Part shown: positions 34,377-43,475 of the stretch, piece by piece
How positions within the stretch are numbered: position 1 is the stretch's first letter
Layout of the letters: each line of letters begins with the position of its first letter
Origin: an uncultured Coriobacteriales bacterium
GTDB lineage: Bacteria; Actinomycetota; Coriobacteriia; Coriobacteriales; UMGS124
Reading direction: 5' to 3'
DNA: 64,000 bases
NCBI GenBank assembly: GCA_902464015.1
Contig: CABQHM010000010.1
Coordinates: 7,058-71,057 of the forward strand
Program-made: the position numbers and the translations under genes
The notes under the pieces: model-generated
The model's database searches: none
What the model was told of the DNA's origin: nothing
What the model saw: only the letters and a program-made list of their open reading frames with translations

Positions 34377-35258
34377 CTACTTATAATCCCTGCGCAGGGA
34401 CCTCATGTAGTCCATGAATTCGACCTCGGCCGGAGTGGACACATGATCGCGTCGATAGCATAGAGAAAAGCCCCATGGCAGAGCCCGCAGGGGCAAACCG
34501 ACGGTCTTTTGCGATTCCGAGGTCGCTTCAACATGATTGCGACATGTAAGACCCAGGCCCATACCAGCGCGCGCACACTCATACACGCGCATCATTTCGC
34601 TTGTAAAACGAAACGTCGGCTTAACCCCGGCATCTGCGCAGAGTTTCATGAGATAGCCAGTATTGCGGTAATCGTCATTAACACTGTAGACCGTGCGTCC
34701 ATCAAGATCGGCAAGCGTTACCTCACAAGCATCTGCCAGCTTATCGGCTCGATTTACCCAAACGAACTGGTAATCATTGACCAGGGGTATCGAGGCAAAC
34801 GAAGGATCCGGAGGATTGACGAGCAACGCGTAGTCGCACTTTCCCTCAGCAAGGCACCGCTCGCACTCACTATCCGGCAACTCGTCACTCACATATATCT
34901 GACAGTTCTGCGATTGGTTGAACGCATACAGTGCTCCTTCGCCCAGGTAGCCCAATACCCCCATCGAGCAACCCAGGCGAATGACATTGGAGGCATGGGC
35001 ATTGATAGCATCAAGCGCGCAGCGCATGCCCCTCTCTTCGTCCGCAATCGCCTGCCCATGCTCAAGAACGCACTTTCCCTGCTCCGTCAAATCAGAGGCC
35101 CCGAGCGCCCCTTCGTACATGGTGCAGGAAAGCTCTTCCTCCATGCGCCGCACGGCGCGCGCCAAGCCTTGCGGTGTAATACCAAGCTCTTTAGCTGCAC
35201 GAGACACGCTGCGAAATCGCTCGATGCTCAGCAGGTATAGGTAGTTTTTCGTGTCCAT
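34377..35258 (-). CDS. LysR-family regulator divergent from a flavoprotein
   Basis: 293 residues. The winged HTH is YLYLLSIERFRSVSRAAKELGITPQGLARAVRRMEEEL. The effector domain extends over ~90-290, ending FMDYMRSLRRDY. GGGGGAG precedes the ATG at 35258. The gene is transcribed away from the Tat-flavoprotein at 35581, the classic LysR arrangement. Two GGTTC-N6-GAACC inverted repeats lie in the gap (35391-35406, 35469-35484), spaced like LysR recognition and activation sites. Control of the flavoprotein in response to its substrate is the likely role. Confidence 0.88.
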   Translation of the reverse strand: MDTKNYLYLLSIERFRSVSRAAKELGITPQGLARAVRRMEEELSCTMYEGALGASDLTEQGKCVLEHGQAIADEERGMRCALDAINAHASNVIRLGCSMGVLGYLGEGALYAFNQSQNCQIYVSDELPDSECERCLAEGKCDYALLVNPPDPSFASIPLVNDYQFVWVNRADKLADACEVTLADLDGRTVYSVNDDYRNTGYLMKLCADAGVKPTFRFTSEMMRVYECARAGMGLGLTCRNHVEATSESQKTVGLPLRALPWGFSLCYRRDHVSTPAEVEFMDYMRSLRRDYK

Positions 35259-35390
35259 GCTCCCCCAATCAACTCCCCACAACAGACCAATCCGCGCACG
35301 AGCAAGGCAGTCGCTGACACATTATATGCGCAGCTCGGCTGCAATGCCTTCTGGGCAAAGACATGGCATCAGGCAAGGCAGCAACCAAAC

Positions 35391-35484
35391 GGTTCAATTC
35401 GGAACCAGACTGTCCATCCGTTCAATATGAGCTTCTCTACCTGGAATTTTGTTAACACGTGCCTACCCGGTTCACATTGGAACC
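35391..35484. promoter_or_regulatory. Twin LysR-type operators flanking a TCTACCTG core
   Basis: GGTTC-N6-GAACC occurs at 35391-35406 and 35469-35484. Midway between is TCTACCTGGAATTTTG (35436-35451). All lie between the divergent LysR and flavoprotein genes. Confidence 0.6.
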
Positions 35485-35580
35485 AAAACGTTGGCTCCCA
35501 TCTTCAAATCCCGGCCGTATCTTATGCGACGTCGACCGGGAAAGAGAAGTCCCGGGCAAAAACCACTGAGGAGGAAACAT

Positions 35581-37278
35581 ATGGCTCTTGAGATGACCAG
35601 GCGCAGTGCCATCGCCGCAACCGCAGCCGCAGCCGTGGCGGTCACCGCCACCCCCGCTCTCGCCGAGGAAGAGACGCAGGCTGCCGGTGGTTTTGTCACC
35701 GGCGAGGCCCTCGTCAGCAAGCAGGACTACTTCGGCTATACCTCCGAGGCCCCCTCGTTCATGACCGCCCCCGAGCCCGTGGCCGCCGATCAGATTGTCG
35801 CCACCCTCGACTGTGACGTCCTCGTCATCGGCGCAGGCCTTGCTGGCACCTCTGCCGCCCGTGCCGCCGCTGAGGGAGGCGCCAAGGTCATCTGCGTTGA
35901 AAAGATGCACCAGCCTTCTTGCCGTGGTGCCGGCGCTGGCACCATCAACTCCAAGCTGTCCTGCTCTTTTGAGGACGGTACCGTCAAAGACATCCCCGCA
36001 GCCGAGTTCCGCTGGATGCAGACCTGCGGCAACCGCCTGAACGAGGCTCTCGTTGCCAAGTACATGTACCGTTCCGGTGAGGCCGCCGACTGGCTGTGCG
36101 AGGCCGGCGAGAAGCACAAGTGCTTCATGGGAATCTGGGACGGCTACAGCCGTCATGAACTCCTGCCCGACGAGCCCGGTTACGTCTGTATGAGCGCCAC
36201 CGACGACTCCGACATCAACCAGCCCTATGCCTCCTTCGTCGCCGCCGACGTCCAGTCCATCGAGGCAATGGCGGCAGGCGCCGAGTTCATGTTCGAGTGC
36301 CCCGCCCAGTATCTGCTCCAGGACGAATCTGGCGCAGTAACTGGTGCCATCGTCCTTGACGAAGAGGGCTACAAGCAAATCAACGCCCCGAAGGTCATCA
36401 TGGCAACCGGTGACATCGGTGGCTCCGAAGAAATGATGCGTTACTACTGCCCCGAAGGCATCTCCATCCCCAGCGTGTACACCCCCGCCGGTGCCAACAC
36501 CGGTGACGGCCACAAGATGATTCTGTGGGCCGGCGGTCACATGGGTCGCGCGCCCTTCGCAACCGCACTACACCCCCAGCGCTGGGCTGACCCGTTCTCC
36601 AACCAGCTCGAGGGCCCCTTCCTGTACGTCAACGAGAAGGGCGAGCGCTTCTTCAACGAGGGCACCTGGGTCCAGGCTCGCTCGCTGCAGATCATGCAGA
36701 ACACGGCAGATGACTGCGCCTGGTCCATCTTCGACTCCAGCTGGCCCGAGGACCTCATGGCCTCCTTCCCCTACGGCGGCGGCATGTTCTGGGATATGTT
36801 CCGCTACAAGGGCGAGTCGGATTACCAGACCACGATTGACTACTACACGCAGTCGCTCGTCGATGCCGACGGTTCCACCTATGAGACAGCCGACACACTC
36901 GAGGAGCTCGCCGAGAAGATCGGCGTTCCTGCCGACAAGCTCGTCGAGACCGTAAACCACTACAACGAGGTTTGCGCCTCTGGTGTCGACACCGACTTCT
37001 GCAAGCGCCCCGAGCTGCTCTTCCCCTGCGACACACCTCCGTACCACGCCTCCAAGGTGGGCGCGGTGCTTCTCGTAGTGTGCGGCGGCGCTGTCATCGA
37101 CGCCAACTTCCAGTGCCTCGACGTCGACGGCAACCCCATCCCCGGCCTCTATGCCGTGGGCAACACCTCCGGCGGCACGGCCGAGGTCGACTACCCCATC
37201 AACGTGCCTGGCAACAGCCACGGCCAGGCCCTTACCCAGGGCTATCTCGCGGGCCGCATCTGCGCCGGCGTAGAGTAA
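35581..37278 (+). CDS. Tat-exported FAD-binding reductase
   Basis: 565 residues. The Tat signal is MTRRSAIAATAAAA at 5-18, with ALA near 25-27. The FAD Rossmann motif DVLVIGAGLAG lies near 79-89. MHQPSCRGAGAGTINSKLSC, GDGHKMILWAGGHMGR and the C-terminal GNTSGGTAEVDYPINVPGNSHG belong to the FAD_binding_2 fold. It lacks an FMN_bind domain and the NRLGGNA arginine. GGAGGAA precedes the ATG. It is regulated, by inference, by the divergent LysR protein, and ends at the terminator at 37316. It is the only flavoprotein here with a LysR rather than LuxR divergent partner. The substrate is unknown. Confidence 0.87.
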   Translation: MALEMTRRSAIAATAAAAVAVTATPALAEEETQAAGGFVTGEALVSKQDYFGYTSEAPSFMTAPEPVAADQIVATLDCDVLVIGAGLAGTSAARAAAEGGAKVICVEKMHQPSCRGAGAGTINSKLSCSFEDGTVKDIPAAEFRWMQTCGNRLNEALVAKYMYRSGEAADWLCEAGEKHKCFMGIWDGYSRHELLPDEPGYVCMSATDDSDINQPYASFVAADVQSIEAMAAGAEFMFECPAQYLLQDESGAVTGAIVLDEEGYKQINAPKVIMATGDIGGSEEMMRYYCPEGISIPSVYTPAGANTGDGHKMILWAGGHMGRAPFATALHPQRWADPFSNQLEGPFLYVNEKGERFFNEGTWVQARSLQIMQNTADDCAWSIFDSSWPEDLMASFPYGGGMFWDMFRYKGESDYQTTIDYYTQSLVDADGSTYETADTLEELAEKIGVPADKLVETVNHYNEVCASGVDTDFCKRPELLFPCDTPPYHASKVGAVLLVVCGGAVIDANFQCLDVDGNPIPGLYAVGNTSGGTAEVDYPINVPGNSHGQALTQGYLAGRICAGVE

Positions 37279-37315
37279 ACGCTTAAGAGTCTCATCCCCC
37301 TGAAGGCTCTCTGCA

Positions 37316-37360
37316 AAGGCCCCGCAGGCAAGCCGAACGTCGGCACTCCTGCGGGGCCTT
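37316..37360 (+). terminator. Rho-independent terminator of flavoprotein
   Basis: AAGGCCCCGCAGG (37316-37328) pairs with CCTGCGGGGCCTT (37348-37360), followed by CCTGTTT. Confidence 0.8.
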
Positions 37361-37516
37361 CCTGTTTGAAACCGCAACCGGCGGTCCTGGCTACCCGTGG
37401 AACGGCTGGCGTGGGCCACCCTCGCCCGCACCTCCAACCCCATGGGGCTGCCGACTCTGACGCGCGCCTCTATTCTTCGGGCTTTCTCGCTGGGCCGTCG
37501 CCCCTGGTTCGTCCTC

Positions 37517-38116
37517 TTAATACCCCAGCTCTTCGCCGATGAGGACGACGTCCATGCGGGCGATGCCCATGGGCTTGCGGTCGAGGATGACGGTGGCACG
37601 GCAGATGCGGTCGGCGCAGTTGCAGTCATGGCAGCGCATGGGCTCGCTGAGGACGCAGGGCGTCTGCTTGCCAAACCTGCGCGCGTTGAGCGGGGAGGCG
37701 ACGTTCTTGGCCCTGGCGATCGCCGCATGCAAGTTGGGGGCGAGCTTGTTGATGCCGGCGACGAATACAACGCGGTCATGACCGTAGATGGTAGAGGCCA
37801 CACGGTTGCCCATGCCGTCTATGTTCACAATCTCACCCGTCTCGGAGATACCGTTTGCCGAGCTCAGATATGCCTGGGCATGCGCGGCGCGGTCGCGCTC
37901 CTCGGCGGTGGGCTGCTTCCAATGCCAGTACACCTCACCCTGGTCGGTAAGGGTTTCGTAGAGACCCATGATCTCGACGGTCTTGCTGCCGCCGATGCCC
38001 ACCGACATACCCCTGAGCTCGCCGGCAACATACTCGGCCGCCTGAGCAGCGGTTTCGAAATACACGGCGTCAAAACCATGGCGCTTCAGGTTCGCAAGGG
38101 CAAGCTCGATGTTCAT
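37517..38116 (-). CDS. LUD (lactate-utilization) domain protein
   Basis: 199 residues of the LUD/DUF162 fold. The family wording GFDAVYFETAAQAAEYV opens it. GMSVGIGGSKTVEIMGLYETL is the conserved glycine-rich segment, followed by ANGISETGEIVNIDGMGNRVASTIYGHDRVVFVAG. A C-terminal cysteine group (CHDCNCADRICRAT) could bind a metal or cluster. Stand-alone LUD proteins of this kind are common in anaerobes with unknown function, and no lldE/lldF partner is adjacent. The ATG at 38116 has GAGGAGAGG. The frame continues upstream through 45-base repeats, but no better start is seen there. Confidence 0.85.
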   Translation of the reverse strand: MNIELALANLKRHGFDAVYFETAAQAAEYVAGELRGMSVGIGGSKTVEIMGLYETLTDQGEVYWHWKQPTAEERDRAAHAQAYLSSANGISETGEIVNIDGMGNRVASTIYGHDRVVFVAGINKLAPNLHAAIARAKNVASPLNARRFGKQTPCVLSEPMRCHDCNCADRICRATVILDRKPMGIARMDVVLIGEELGY

Positions 38117-38133
38117 AGGCCTCTCCTCGGTGT

Positions 38134-38268
38134 GCGTAGGCAATCGCCTGCGGCGGATTTGGCCATATTCTAGCAAGCGCGCAGGTAATCGCCCATAACA
38201 GGCCCAGGCATATTCCGGCAAGCGCACGGGTAATCGCCCGCAACAGATTTCGGCTAGTCCATCGAGCG
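38134..38268. repeat. Three 45-base direct repeats upstream of the LUD gene
   Basis: Units begin at about 38134, 38179 and 38224. Each contains a GG(C/T)AATCGCC block, and the ATATTC..GCAAGC block is present twice. The period is exactly 45 bases (15 codons), and the frame of the LUD gene stays open through them. Confidence 0.6.
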
Positions 38269-38312
38269 TTACAAGCCTTATCGTTGCGGGCGGAGATGCC
38301 TGTCGCCGACTC

Positions 38313-39050
38313 CTACCCCCAGCGTTCGAGGAGGGCCTGAAGACGGGTGGCGAGGCCCCGGTGATGATCGAGCTCGTCGATAACAATAACGGGCCTGCGT
38401 GTCAAACGTTCCGAGAGGCACGCGACGAGACGGTCGGTATCCTGGCGGATGCCGGCGATGGGCTCGGGATGATCGAGACCCTCGTTGGCACCGCAAGCCA
38501 CAACGACACGGGGGTCGCACGCCAGGGACGTCCGGGCGACACGGTTCACGATGCCTGGATACCACGTGCTAGGGCTTGCGAGAAGATACGTTGAGAACAC
38601 ATCGGTGTTAAGCATGGCGAATAGACCGAACAGGCCAGCAAGCGAGTACCCGAACAGACCAATAGGTCCCTCGGTGTGTTCGCGTCGCAACGCCGTGGCC
38701 ACAGGCAGCACCGTATCCGCCAAAAACACCTCGGCACCGCCACCGAAATCTGGTGCGCCGGGCTTGTAAGCTGGGTGCGACCAGGGGGTATATTGCGCAA
38801 GGCCGCGGTCGACGGGGTCGGGGTCGATGCCCACCATAAGCGGCAAGCATGCTGGGTCGAGCCTGCCCTCGGCAACCAGGCGATCAACACGGCGCAGTAC
38901 GCGCGTTCCGTCGAGAACCACAAGCGCGCCGGGCGTGGAGGCGTAACCGCTCGGACGCGCAACAACGCAGGAAACGCCCGCAATCACCTCACGCGCAATC
39001 GCAAGGGACGAGATTTCTTCGCGCTCGTCTTCATTGTCAACAATTGGCAT
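38313..39050 (-). CDS. Esterase of the enterochelin-esterase/esterase D type
   Basis: 245 residues, an alpha/beta hydrolase of the putative esterase family (Fes/IroE/esterase D). A GALVVLDGTRVL strand is followed by PLMVGIDPDPVDRGLAQYTPW, then the nucleophile elbow GYSLAGLFGLFAML (Ser in GxSxxG) and CGANEGLDHPEP. DELDHHRG near the C-terminus supplies the likely catalytic His. There is no signal peptide, so it acts in the cytosol. It is placed downstream of the AraC regulator and next to a ferric-siderophore-type importer. The likely job is hydrolysis of an imported siderophore ester to release iron. AGGAG lies upstream, within a TCTACCAG core (39052-39059). Confidence 0.8.
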   Translation of the reverse strand: MPIVDNEDEREEISSLAIAREVIAGVSCVVARPSGYASTPGALVVLDGTRVLRRVDRLVAEGRLDPACLPLMVGIDPDPVDRGLAQYTPWSHPAYKPGAPDFGGGAEVFLADTVLPVATALRREHTEGPIGLFGYSLAGLFGLFAMLNTDVFSTYLLASPSTWYPGIVNRVARTSLACDPRVVVACGANEGLDHPEPIAGIRQDTDRLVACLSERLTRRPVIVIDELDHHRGLATRLQALLERWG

Positions 39051-39113
39051 ATCTACCAGCGCTCCTTTTCAAGTCAACCAATCCATCCGTTTCTGCGGCA
39101 AGGCCCGCCCTCA

Positions 39114-39953
39114 TCAGCCGTCGTCCCTCAGCCCTGCGGCCGCGCCCTGCTCGACGTCCCTGCGGGCCTCGCTGGGCGAACAACCGTAATGCCGTCTGAA
39201 CAGGCGGCTGAAGTACAGGGGGTCGTCGTAGCCGACAGCGTAAGCCACGTCCTTCACGCGCATGTCGGTCTGAAGCAGGCGCATGGCTTGCTCAAGCCGC
39301 AGCGAGATGAGCAGGTTCATGGGACGCACGCGATGGGCCCGCGCAAAACAATACGAAAAGCGTTGCGCCCCCATGCCGTAGCGGGCAGCAAGATCATCCA
39401 GGCATATCGGCTCGGCGAAGTGCGTCTCGATGTATGCACGGGCCCGCGCCATGCGTTCATCGACCCTCGTGCGAGGCGAGGGGTCGAACATCGTGCGCAA
39501 AAGATTGGTGGCTCCCACAATCTGATTGAGACGGCTGTCGAGCGTCGCGGCCGCATTGAGCGCCTCGAGGGCCTCGACACGCGCCATGAGCTCGTCATAG
39601 TTGGCAGGCGCGAAATCAAAAGGGCGCATCATCCAGTGCTGAGGATCACCCGTATCGTCGCCATTTGCCTCGTAGTACACGTTGATGTGCTCAAACGGCT
39701 CGTCGCCCACGGCCTCAAACAGCAGGTCTTCGTGCGGACAGCCGTGCAGGATAACCCCACGGCGGCCCTCCAGGCACTCCCCGCCCAACACGAAGCGCGC
39801 CGTGCCGCGCACCGGAAAGATCAATGCCGAATGGATGGTGGAGTAACGGGCGCACTCGCCTGGAAACTTGACCTGGCGGCTGACCGCGAACACGCTGAAG
39901 GGCCGCTGGGCGTAGACGCGCCGCAGCTCCAGTGCCGATGGGTGTGCATTCAT
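39114..39953 (-). CDS. AraC-family regulator of the siderophore locus
   Basis: 279 residues. The N-terminal part is a cupin-like ligand domain (about 1-130). The C-terminal ~100 residues are an AraC double HTH with the signature VKDVAYAVGYDDPLYFSRLFRRHYGCSPSEAR. The ATG at 39953 is chosen for GGAAGG six bases upstream; an ATG at 39968 has none. It is divergent from the substrate-binding protein gene and co-directional with the esterase. YbtA/PchR-type AraC proteins sense ferric siderophores; a similar role is inferred here. Confidence 0.88.
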   Translation of the reverse strand: MNAHPSALELRRVYAQRPFSVFAVSRQVKFPGECARYSTIHSALIFPVRGTARFVLGGECLEGRRGVILHGCPHEDLLFEAVGDEPFEHINVYYEANGDDTGDPQHWMMRPFDFAPANYDELMARVEALEALNAAATLDSRLNQIVGATNLLRTMFDPSPRTRVDERMARARAYIETHFAEPICLDDLAARYGMGAQRFSYCFARAHRVRPMNLLISLRLEQAMRLLQTDMRVKDVAYAVGYDDPLYFSRLFRRHYGCSPSEARRDVEQGAAAGLRDDG

Positions 39954-40000
39954 GAGTAGGCCTTCCATGACAAAGAATCGTAGTTGATGAGTTCAGTTTA

Positions 40001-40060
40001 TGGTAGACATCTGAATTGTCCATGTTTTAAAGAGTATGCTATGTTCAACTTTCATAAGTT
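40001..40060. promoter_or_regulatory. Candidate control region of the importer operon
   Basis: AT-rich DNA between the AraC and binding-protein genes. TGGTAGA (40001-40007) is a reverse TCTACC core. AACTT-TCAT-AAGTT (40047-40060) is a perfect inverted repeat just upstream of the binding-protein gene. It may bind the AraC protein or an iron repressor. Confidence 0.4.
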
Positions 40061-40159
40061 AGATAAAGATTCCTTTGTCACATCGAGGCGCGCCTGCCGA
40101 GGGATTCCGCCGGAATGCCCACGCAGACCGCGCCCGCCACTACGAAAGGATGGATGAAC

Positions 40160-41275
40160 ATGGATCGTCTTTGCGTGAACCGCCGCCAGTTTGCCGCAGT
40201 CGCCGGCCTGGCCCTTGCCCTGCCCGTTTTCGCAGGCGTCGCCGCACGCAACGCCTGGGCCGATGACGCCAAGTCGGGCGACAAGGATTCCTCCAAGGTG
40301 TCCTCTACCTCCGATGCCCCCGCTGAGCAGGCAACTTCTCCTGAGCCTTATGTGCCCGCTGCAACCGTCTATCCGCTCACCATCTCCCTTGTGGACGGCG
40401 ACGGCACGGAGTTCGAGCAGACTTTCGAGGCCGCCCCGACCACGGCCGTCACCCTGACCGACTCGATGGCCGAGATTATGTGCCTGCTCGGCCTTGCCGA
40501 TCGCGTCGTGGGCACCGTGACGCCCGAGGCGACGATGCCCGAGACCGTGGCCGATGCTTATGCGCAGATTCCCCAGCTCGGCGACAAGAAGACCCTCTCC
40601 CGCGAGACGATTGTGGGCGTGGGCCCCGAGGTGGTCATGGGCCGCGCCATGACGTTCAACAAGGACGGTCAGACAAGCGCCGCCGACTACAACGAGATGG
40701 GCATCAACGTCTACATCCAGCCTGCCACCTCGGCAAAGATGAACCCCACACTGCAGGGCATCGTGGACGATATCAAGAACGTCGCCGAGGTCTTCGACGC
40801 CCAGGAAGCTGCATCCGACCTGGTAAACGACCTGCAAGATCGCCTTGCTGCCATTGAATCCCGTGTTGCCGAGGCAGCCGCCGCAGCCGAGGCCGCACAG
40901 AGCGTGCTCATCATGACGAACTTCAAGGAGGGCACGTTCGGCACCTTCGGAGGCAAGACCGGCGCCAGCCTGCAGTTCAACATGATCGAGGCTATGGGTG
41001 CCACCATGGCATCCACCGAGAGTGCCTCAGGCCTCACCTACGAGAACCTCGTCGCCTTCAACCCCGACGTCATTCTCTACATCACGGCGAACCGCAATGC
41101 CGAGACCGATCCGCTCGTACTCGACACCATTTATGGCGAGCCTTCCGTGCAGGAGGTCCCCGCCGTCGCCAACAAGAAGATCGTCGAGATTCCTTACGCC
41201 GAGTTCATGGACGCATCCCCGCGCGTGTTCGACTCGGCCGAGAAGATCCTCGACGTCCTGTACCCGCAGGCCTAA
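40160..41275 (+). CDS. Periplasmic-binding protein of a siderophore/cobalamin-type ABC importer, Tat signal
   Basis: About 371 residues of the TroA/FhuD/BtuF fold. Two lobes are joined by a long helix (roughly PTLQGIVDDIKNVAEVFDA to AAIESRVAEAAAAAEAAQ). Family wording includes ITLTDSMAEIMCLLGLADRVVG-like and SRETIVGVGPEVVMG. The signal is Tat-type (NRRQFAAVAGLALALPVFAG, then a WADD-type end) and has no lipobox cysteine, which is unusual for a monoderm binding protein. An Asp/Ser-rich linker follows. The start is 40160 or 40154; AAAGGA is nine bases before the former. It is the first gene of a three-gene importer operon. Iron-siderophore is favoured over cobalamin because of the esterase. Confidence 0.85.
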   Translation: MDRLCVNRRQFAAVAGLALALPVFAGVAARNAWADDAKSGDKDSSKVSSTSDAPAEQATSPEPYVPAATVYPLTISLVDGDGTEFEQTFEAAPTTAVTLTDSMAEIMCLLGLADRVVGTVTPEATMPETVADAYAQIPQLGDKKTLSRETIVGVGPEVVMGRAMTFNKDGQTSAADYNEMGINVYIQPATSAKMNPTLQGIVDDIKNVAEVFDAQEAASDLVNDLQDRLAAIESRVAEAAAAAEAAQSVLIMTNFKEGTFGTFGGKTGASLQFNMIEAMGATMASTESASGLTYENLVAFNPDVILYITANRNAETDPLVLDTIYGEPSVQEVPAVANKKIVEIPYAEFMDASPRVFDSAEKILDVLYPQA

Positions 41276-41284
41276 GGGGAACCC

Positions 41285-42346
41285 ATGCTGAGGCGCAGCG
41301 GCCCGTTCCGGGCATTCATCTGTGTGCTCGTGTGCGGGCTGCTCGCCAGCATGGTCGCGACGTCATGCATGGGGGCAATCGACGTCTCGCTTCCAGACGC
41401 ACTCGCCATTCTGACAAACCACCTGTTCGGTACGCCCCTGCCCGATGACGGACACATCGGTGTGTCCACGGACAACATCATCTGGCGCCTGCGTTTCCCG
41501 CGCATCCTGCTGGGTGCCGCCGTGGGAGCCGGCCTTGCGCTGGCAGGAGTCGTCATGCAGGCCAGCGTGCAAAACACCCTGGCAGAGCCCTACATCCTGG
41601 GCATTTCCTCAGGCGCCAGCTTCGGCGCCACGCTCGCCATCATGTGCGGTGCCGGCTCGATTGCCCTCATAGACGGCGTGGGTTCGGTCTCGTTCTTCTC
41701 GTTTTTGGGCTCGATTGTGGCAACCGTGGGCGTGCTGCTTTTGGCTTCGGCCGGCGGCAAGATGACCACCAGCAAGCTCGTTTTGTCCGGCATGATACTG
41801 AACGCCCTGTTCACAGCCTTGTCCAACTTCATCATCACCGTGGCCGCCGACGCGCAAGGCATGCTCGACCTCAAGTTCTGGACGATGGGGTCGCTCACGC
41901 GGGCCGGTTGGGACAACGTCTGGCTCGTACTGGGCGTGGTGCTGGCCGGCACAGTCTTCTTCCTCACACAGTTTCGTTCGCTTAACATCCTGCTCATGGG
42001 CGACGAGGCCGCCACGACGCTTGGCTTGAACACGGCACGTCGACGTTGGGTCTATCTTGTCGTATCCGCCCTGCTTGTGGGGTGCATGGTGTCCGCCGTG
42101 GGCACCATCGGCTTCGTGGGACTCATGATTCCGCACATCGCCCGCTCGCTTGTGGGTTCAGACCATCGACGCCTCATCCCGTCCGCCGTGCTCATCGGGG
42201 CGGTGTTCATGCTGTGGGCCGACGCTGCCGCGCGCACGCTCATCGTCAACTCCGAGGTGCCCATCGGCATCCTCACCGCGCTCATCGGCGCCCCGTTCTT
42301 CGTCTACATCATGGTCGCGCGTAACTACAGCTTCAAAGGCAACTGA
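41285..42346 (+). CDS. FecCD/BtuC-family ABC importer permease
   Basis: 353 residues with about ten membrane segments. The FecCD wording is clear: RFPRILLGAAVGAGLALAG, ASVQNTLAEPYILGISSGAS, WTMGSL, LGLNTARRR, and GTIGFVGLMIPHIARSLVGSDHRRLIP, the ATPase-contact loop. It forms a homodimeric channel with the downstream ATPase and takes substrate from the binding protein. It starts nine bases after the binding-protein stop and precedes the ATPase gene by 12 bases, so the three are one operon. Confidence 0.93.
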   Translation: MLRRSGPFRAFICVLVCGLLASMVATSCMGAIDVSLPDALAILTNHLFGTPLPDDGHIGVSTDNIIWRLRFPRILLGAAVGAGLALAGVVMQASVQNTLAEPYILGISSGASFGATLAIMCGAGSIALIDGVGSVSFFSFLGSIVATVGVLLLASAGGKMTTSKLVLSGMILNALFTALSNFIITVAADAQGMLDLKFWTMGSLTRAGWDNVWLVLGVVLAGTVFFLTQFRSLNILLMGDEAATTLGLNTARRRWVYLVVSALLVGCMVSAVGTIGFVGLMIPHIARSLVGSDHRRLIPSAVLIGAVFMLWADAAARTLIVNSEVPIGILTALIGAPFFVYIMVARNYSFKGN

Positions 42347-42358
42347 GGGGGAGCCGTC

Positions 42359-43150
42359 ATGCATCTCGAGGTGCGCAACCTTTCGGTGGCCATCCACCGC
42401 AGACCCATCGTCTCCGGTGTATCGCTCACCGTGGACAATGGCGAGTTTGTGGGCATGCTCGGCCCCAACGGCTGCGGCAAATCCACAACGCTGCGAGCGA
42501 TATACCGCTTGAACAGGAAGTATTCCGGCCAGATCATGTGGGACGGCCGCGACGAGCGCACAATCACCCAAAAGGAGTTTGCCCGCCGGGTCGCCGTGGT
42601 GAGCCAGTTCAACGACATCGCCTTCGACTTCACCGTCCGCGAGGTGGTGCTTATGGGCCGCGCACCCCACATGGGCATGCTCTCCCGCGAGACGGATTCC
42701 GATCAGGAGATTGTCGCGCAATCACTTGATATGGTAGACATGGCTCACTTTTCCGATCGCTCATTCGCATCGTTGTCGGGCGGGGAGAAGCAGCGCGTCA
42801 TCTTGGCGCGTGCGCTGGCGCAAAAGCCCGAGTTCCTCATCTTGGACGAGCCAACGAACCACCTGGATATCAAACACCAGCTGCAGACACTCGCCATAGC
42901 ACGTGACCTGGGCATAAGCTGCCTGGCCGCCCTGCACGACCTCGCCATGGCAAGCAGATTCGTCGACCGCGTGTGCCTCATGAAGGCAGGGTCCGTGGTG
43001 GCCTCGGGACCGGTGGGGGAAGTCGTGACGTCCGAACGTATCCACGAGGTGTACGACGTCGAGGCCCGCGTGACCCCAGCAGGCCCAGCAGGCGACGACT
43101 GGGACGGCGGCCTCACCGTGGCATACCGCTATCCCCAACGGGTGCGCTAG
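42359..43150 (+). CDS. FecE/BtuD-family ABC importer ATPase
   Basis: 263 residues. The Walker A is GPNGCGKST, the Q-loop is AVVSQFND, the signature is LSGGEKQR, and the Walker B is FLILDEPTNHLD followed by a CLAALHDLAMAS H-loop. The MGRAPHMG segment is typical of ferric-siderophore and cobalamin ATPases. It is the last gene of the importer operon; no clear intrinsic terminator follows within 60 bases. It powers uptake across the membrane. Confidence 0.93.
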   Translation: MHLEVRNLSVAIHRRPIVSGVSLTVDNGEFVGMLGPNGCGKSTTLRAIYRLNRKYSGQIMWDGRDERTITQKEFARRVAVVSQFNDIAFDFTVREVVLMGRAPHMGMLSRETDSDQEIVAQSLDMVDMAHFSDRSFASLSGGEKQRVILARALAQKPEFLILDEPTNHLDIKHQLQTLAIARDLGISCLAALHDLAMASRFVDRVCLMKAGSVVASGPVGEVVTSERIHEVYDVEARVTPAGPAGDDWDGGLTVAYRYPQRVR

Positions 43151-43475
43151 GACGCAACCAGACGATATGACCCGAACCCAACGTAACCGCGGGCGGTTCT
43201 GGAAAAGGGGCCTCCAGCGGCCTACGATGTCTCTCGCCACAAAAACGGCGGCGGGAGGAAAGCGCTGATTGCCCACGGCTGGTTTCATCGAGCACCTTTT
43301 CTATCTTTCTACCTGCGCTGTTTCCATAGCGAAATACCGAAGAGCCCGCGTACCCATCGTTTCCCAACGGTACGGTCGCGTCTCCAATACGGCAGACCTC
43401 CTTCGCCTTGCTACGCGACACTTGGGTGTCTCCGGGAAGAAACTGCCGCCCCCGGCCCCCGGCCCTTCCAAAAAA
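43151..43475. other. Intergenic region after the importer operon
   Basis: About 325 bases without a supported gene. It contains TCTACCTG at 43308-43315. No hairpin with a T run was found. Confidence 0.35.
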
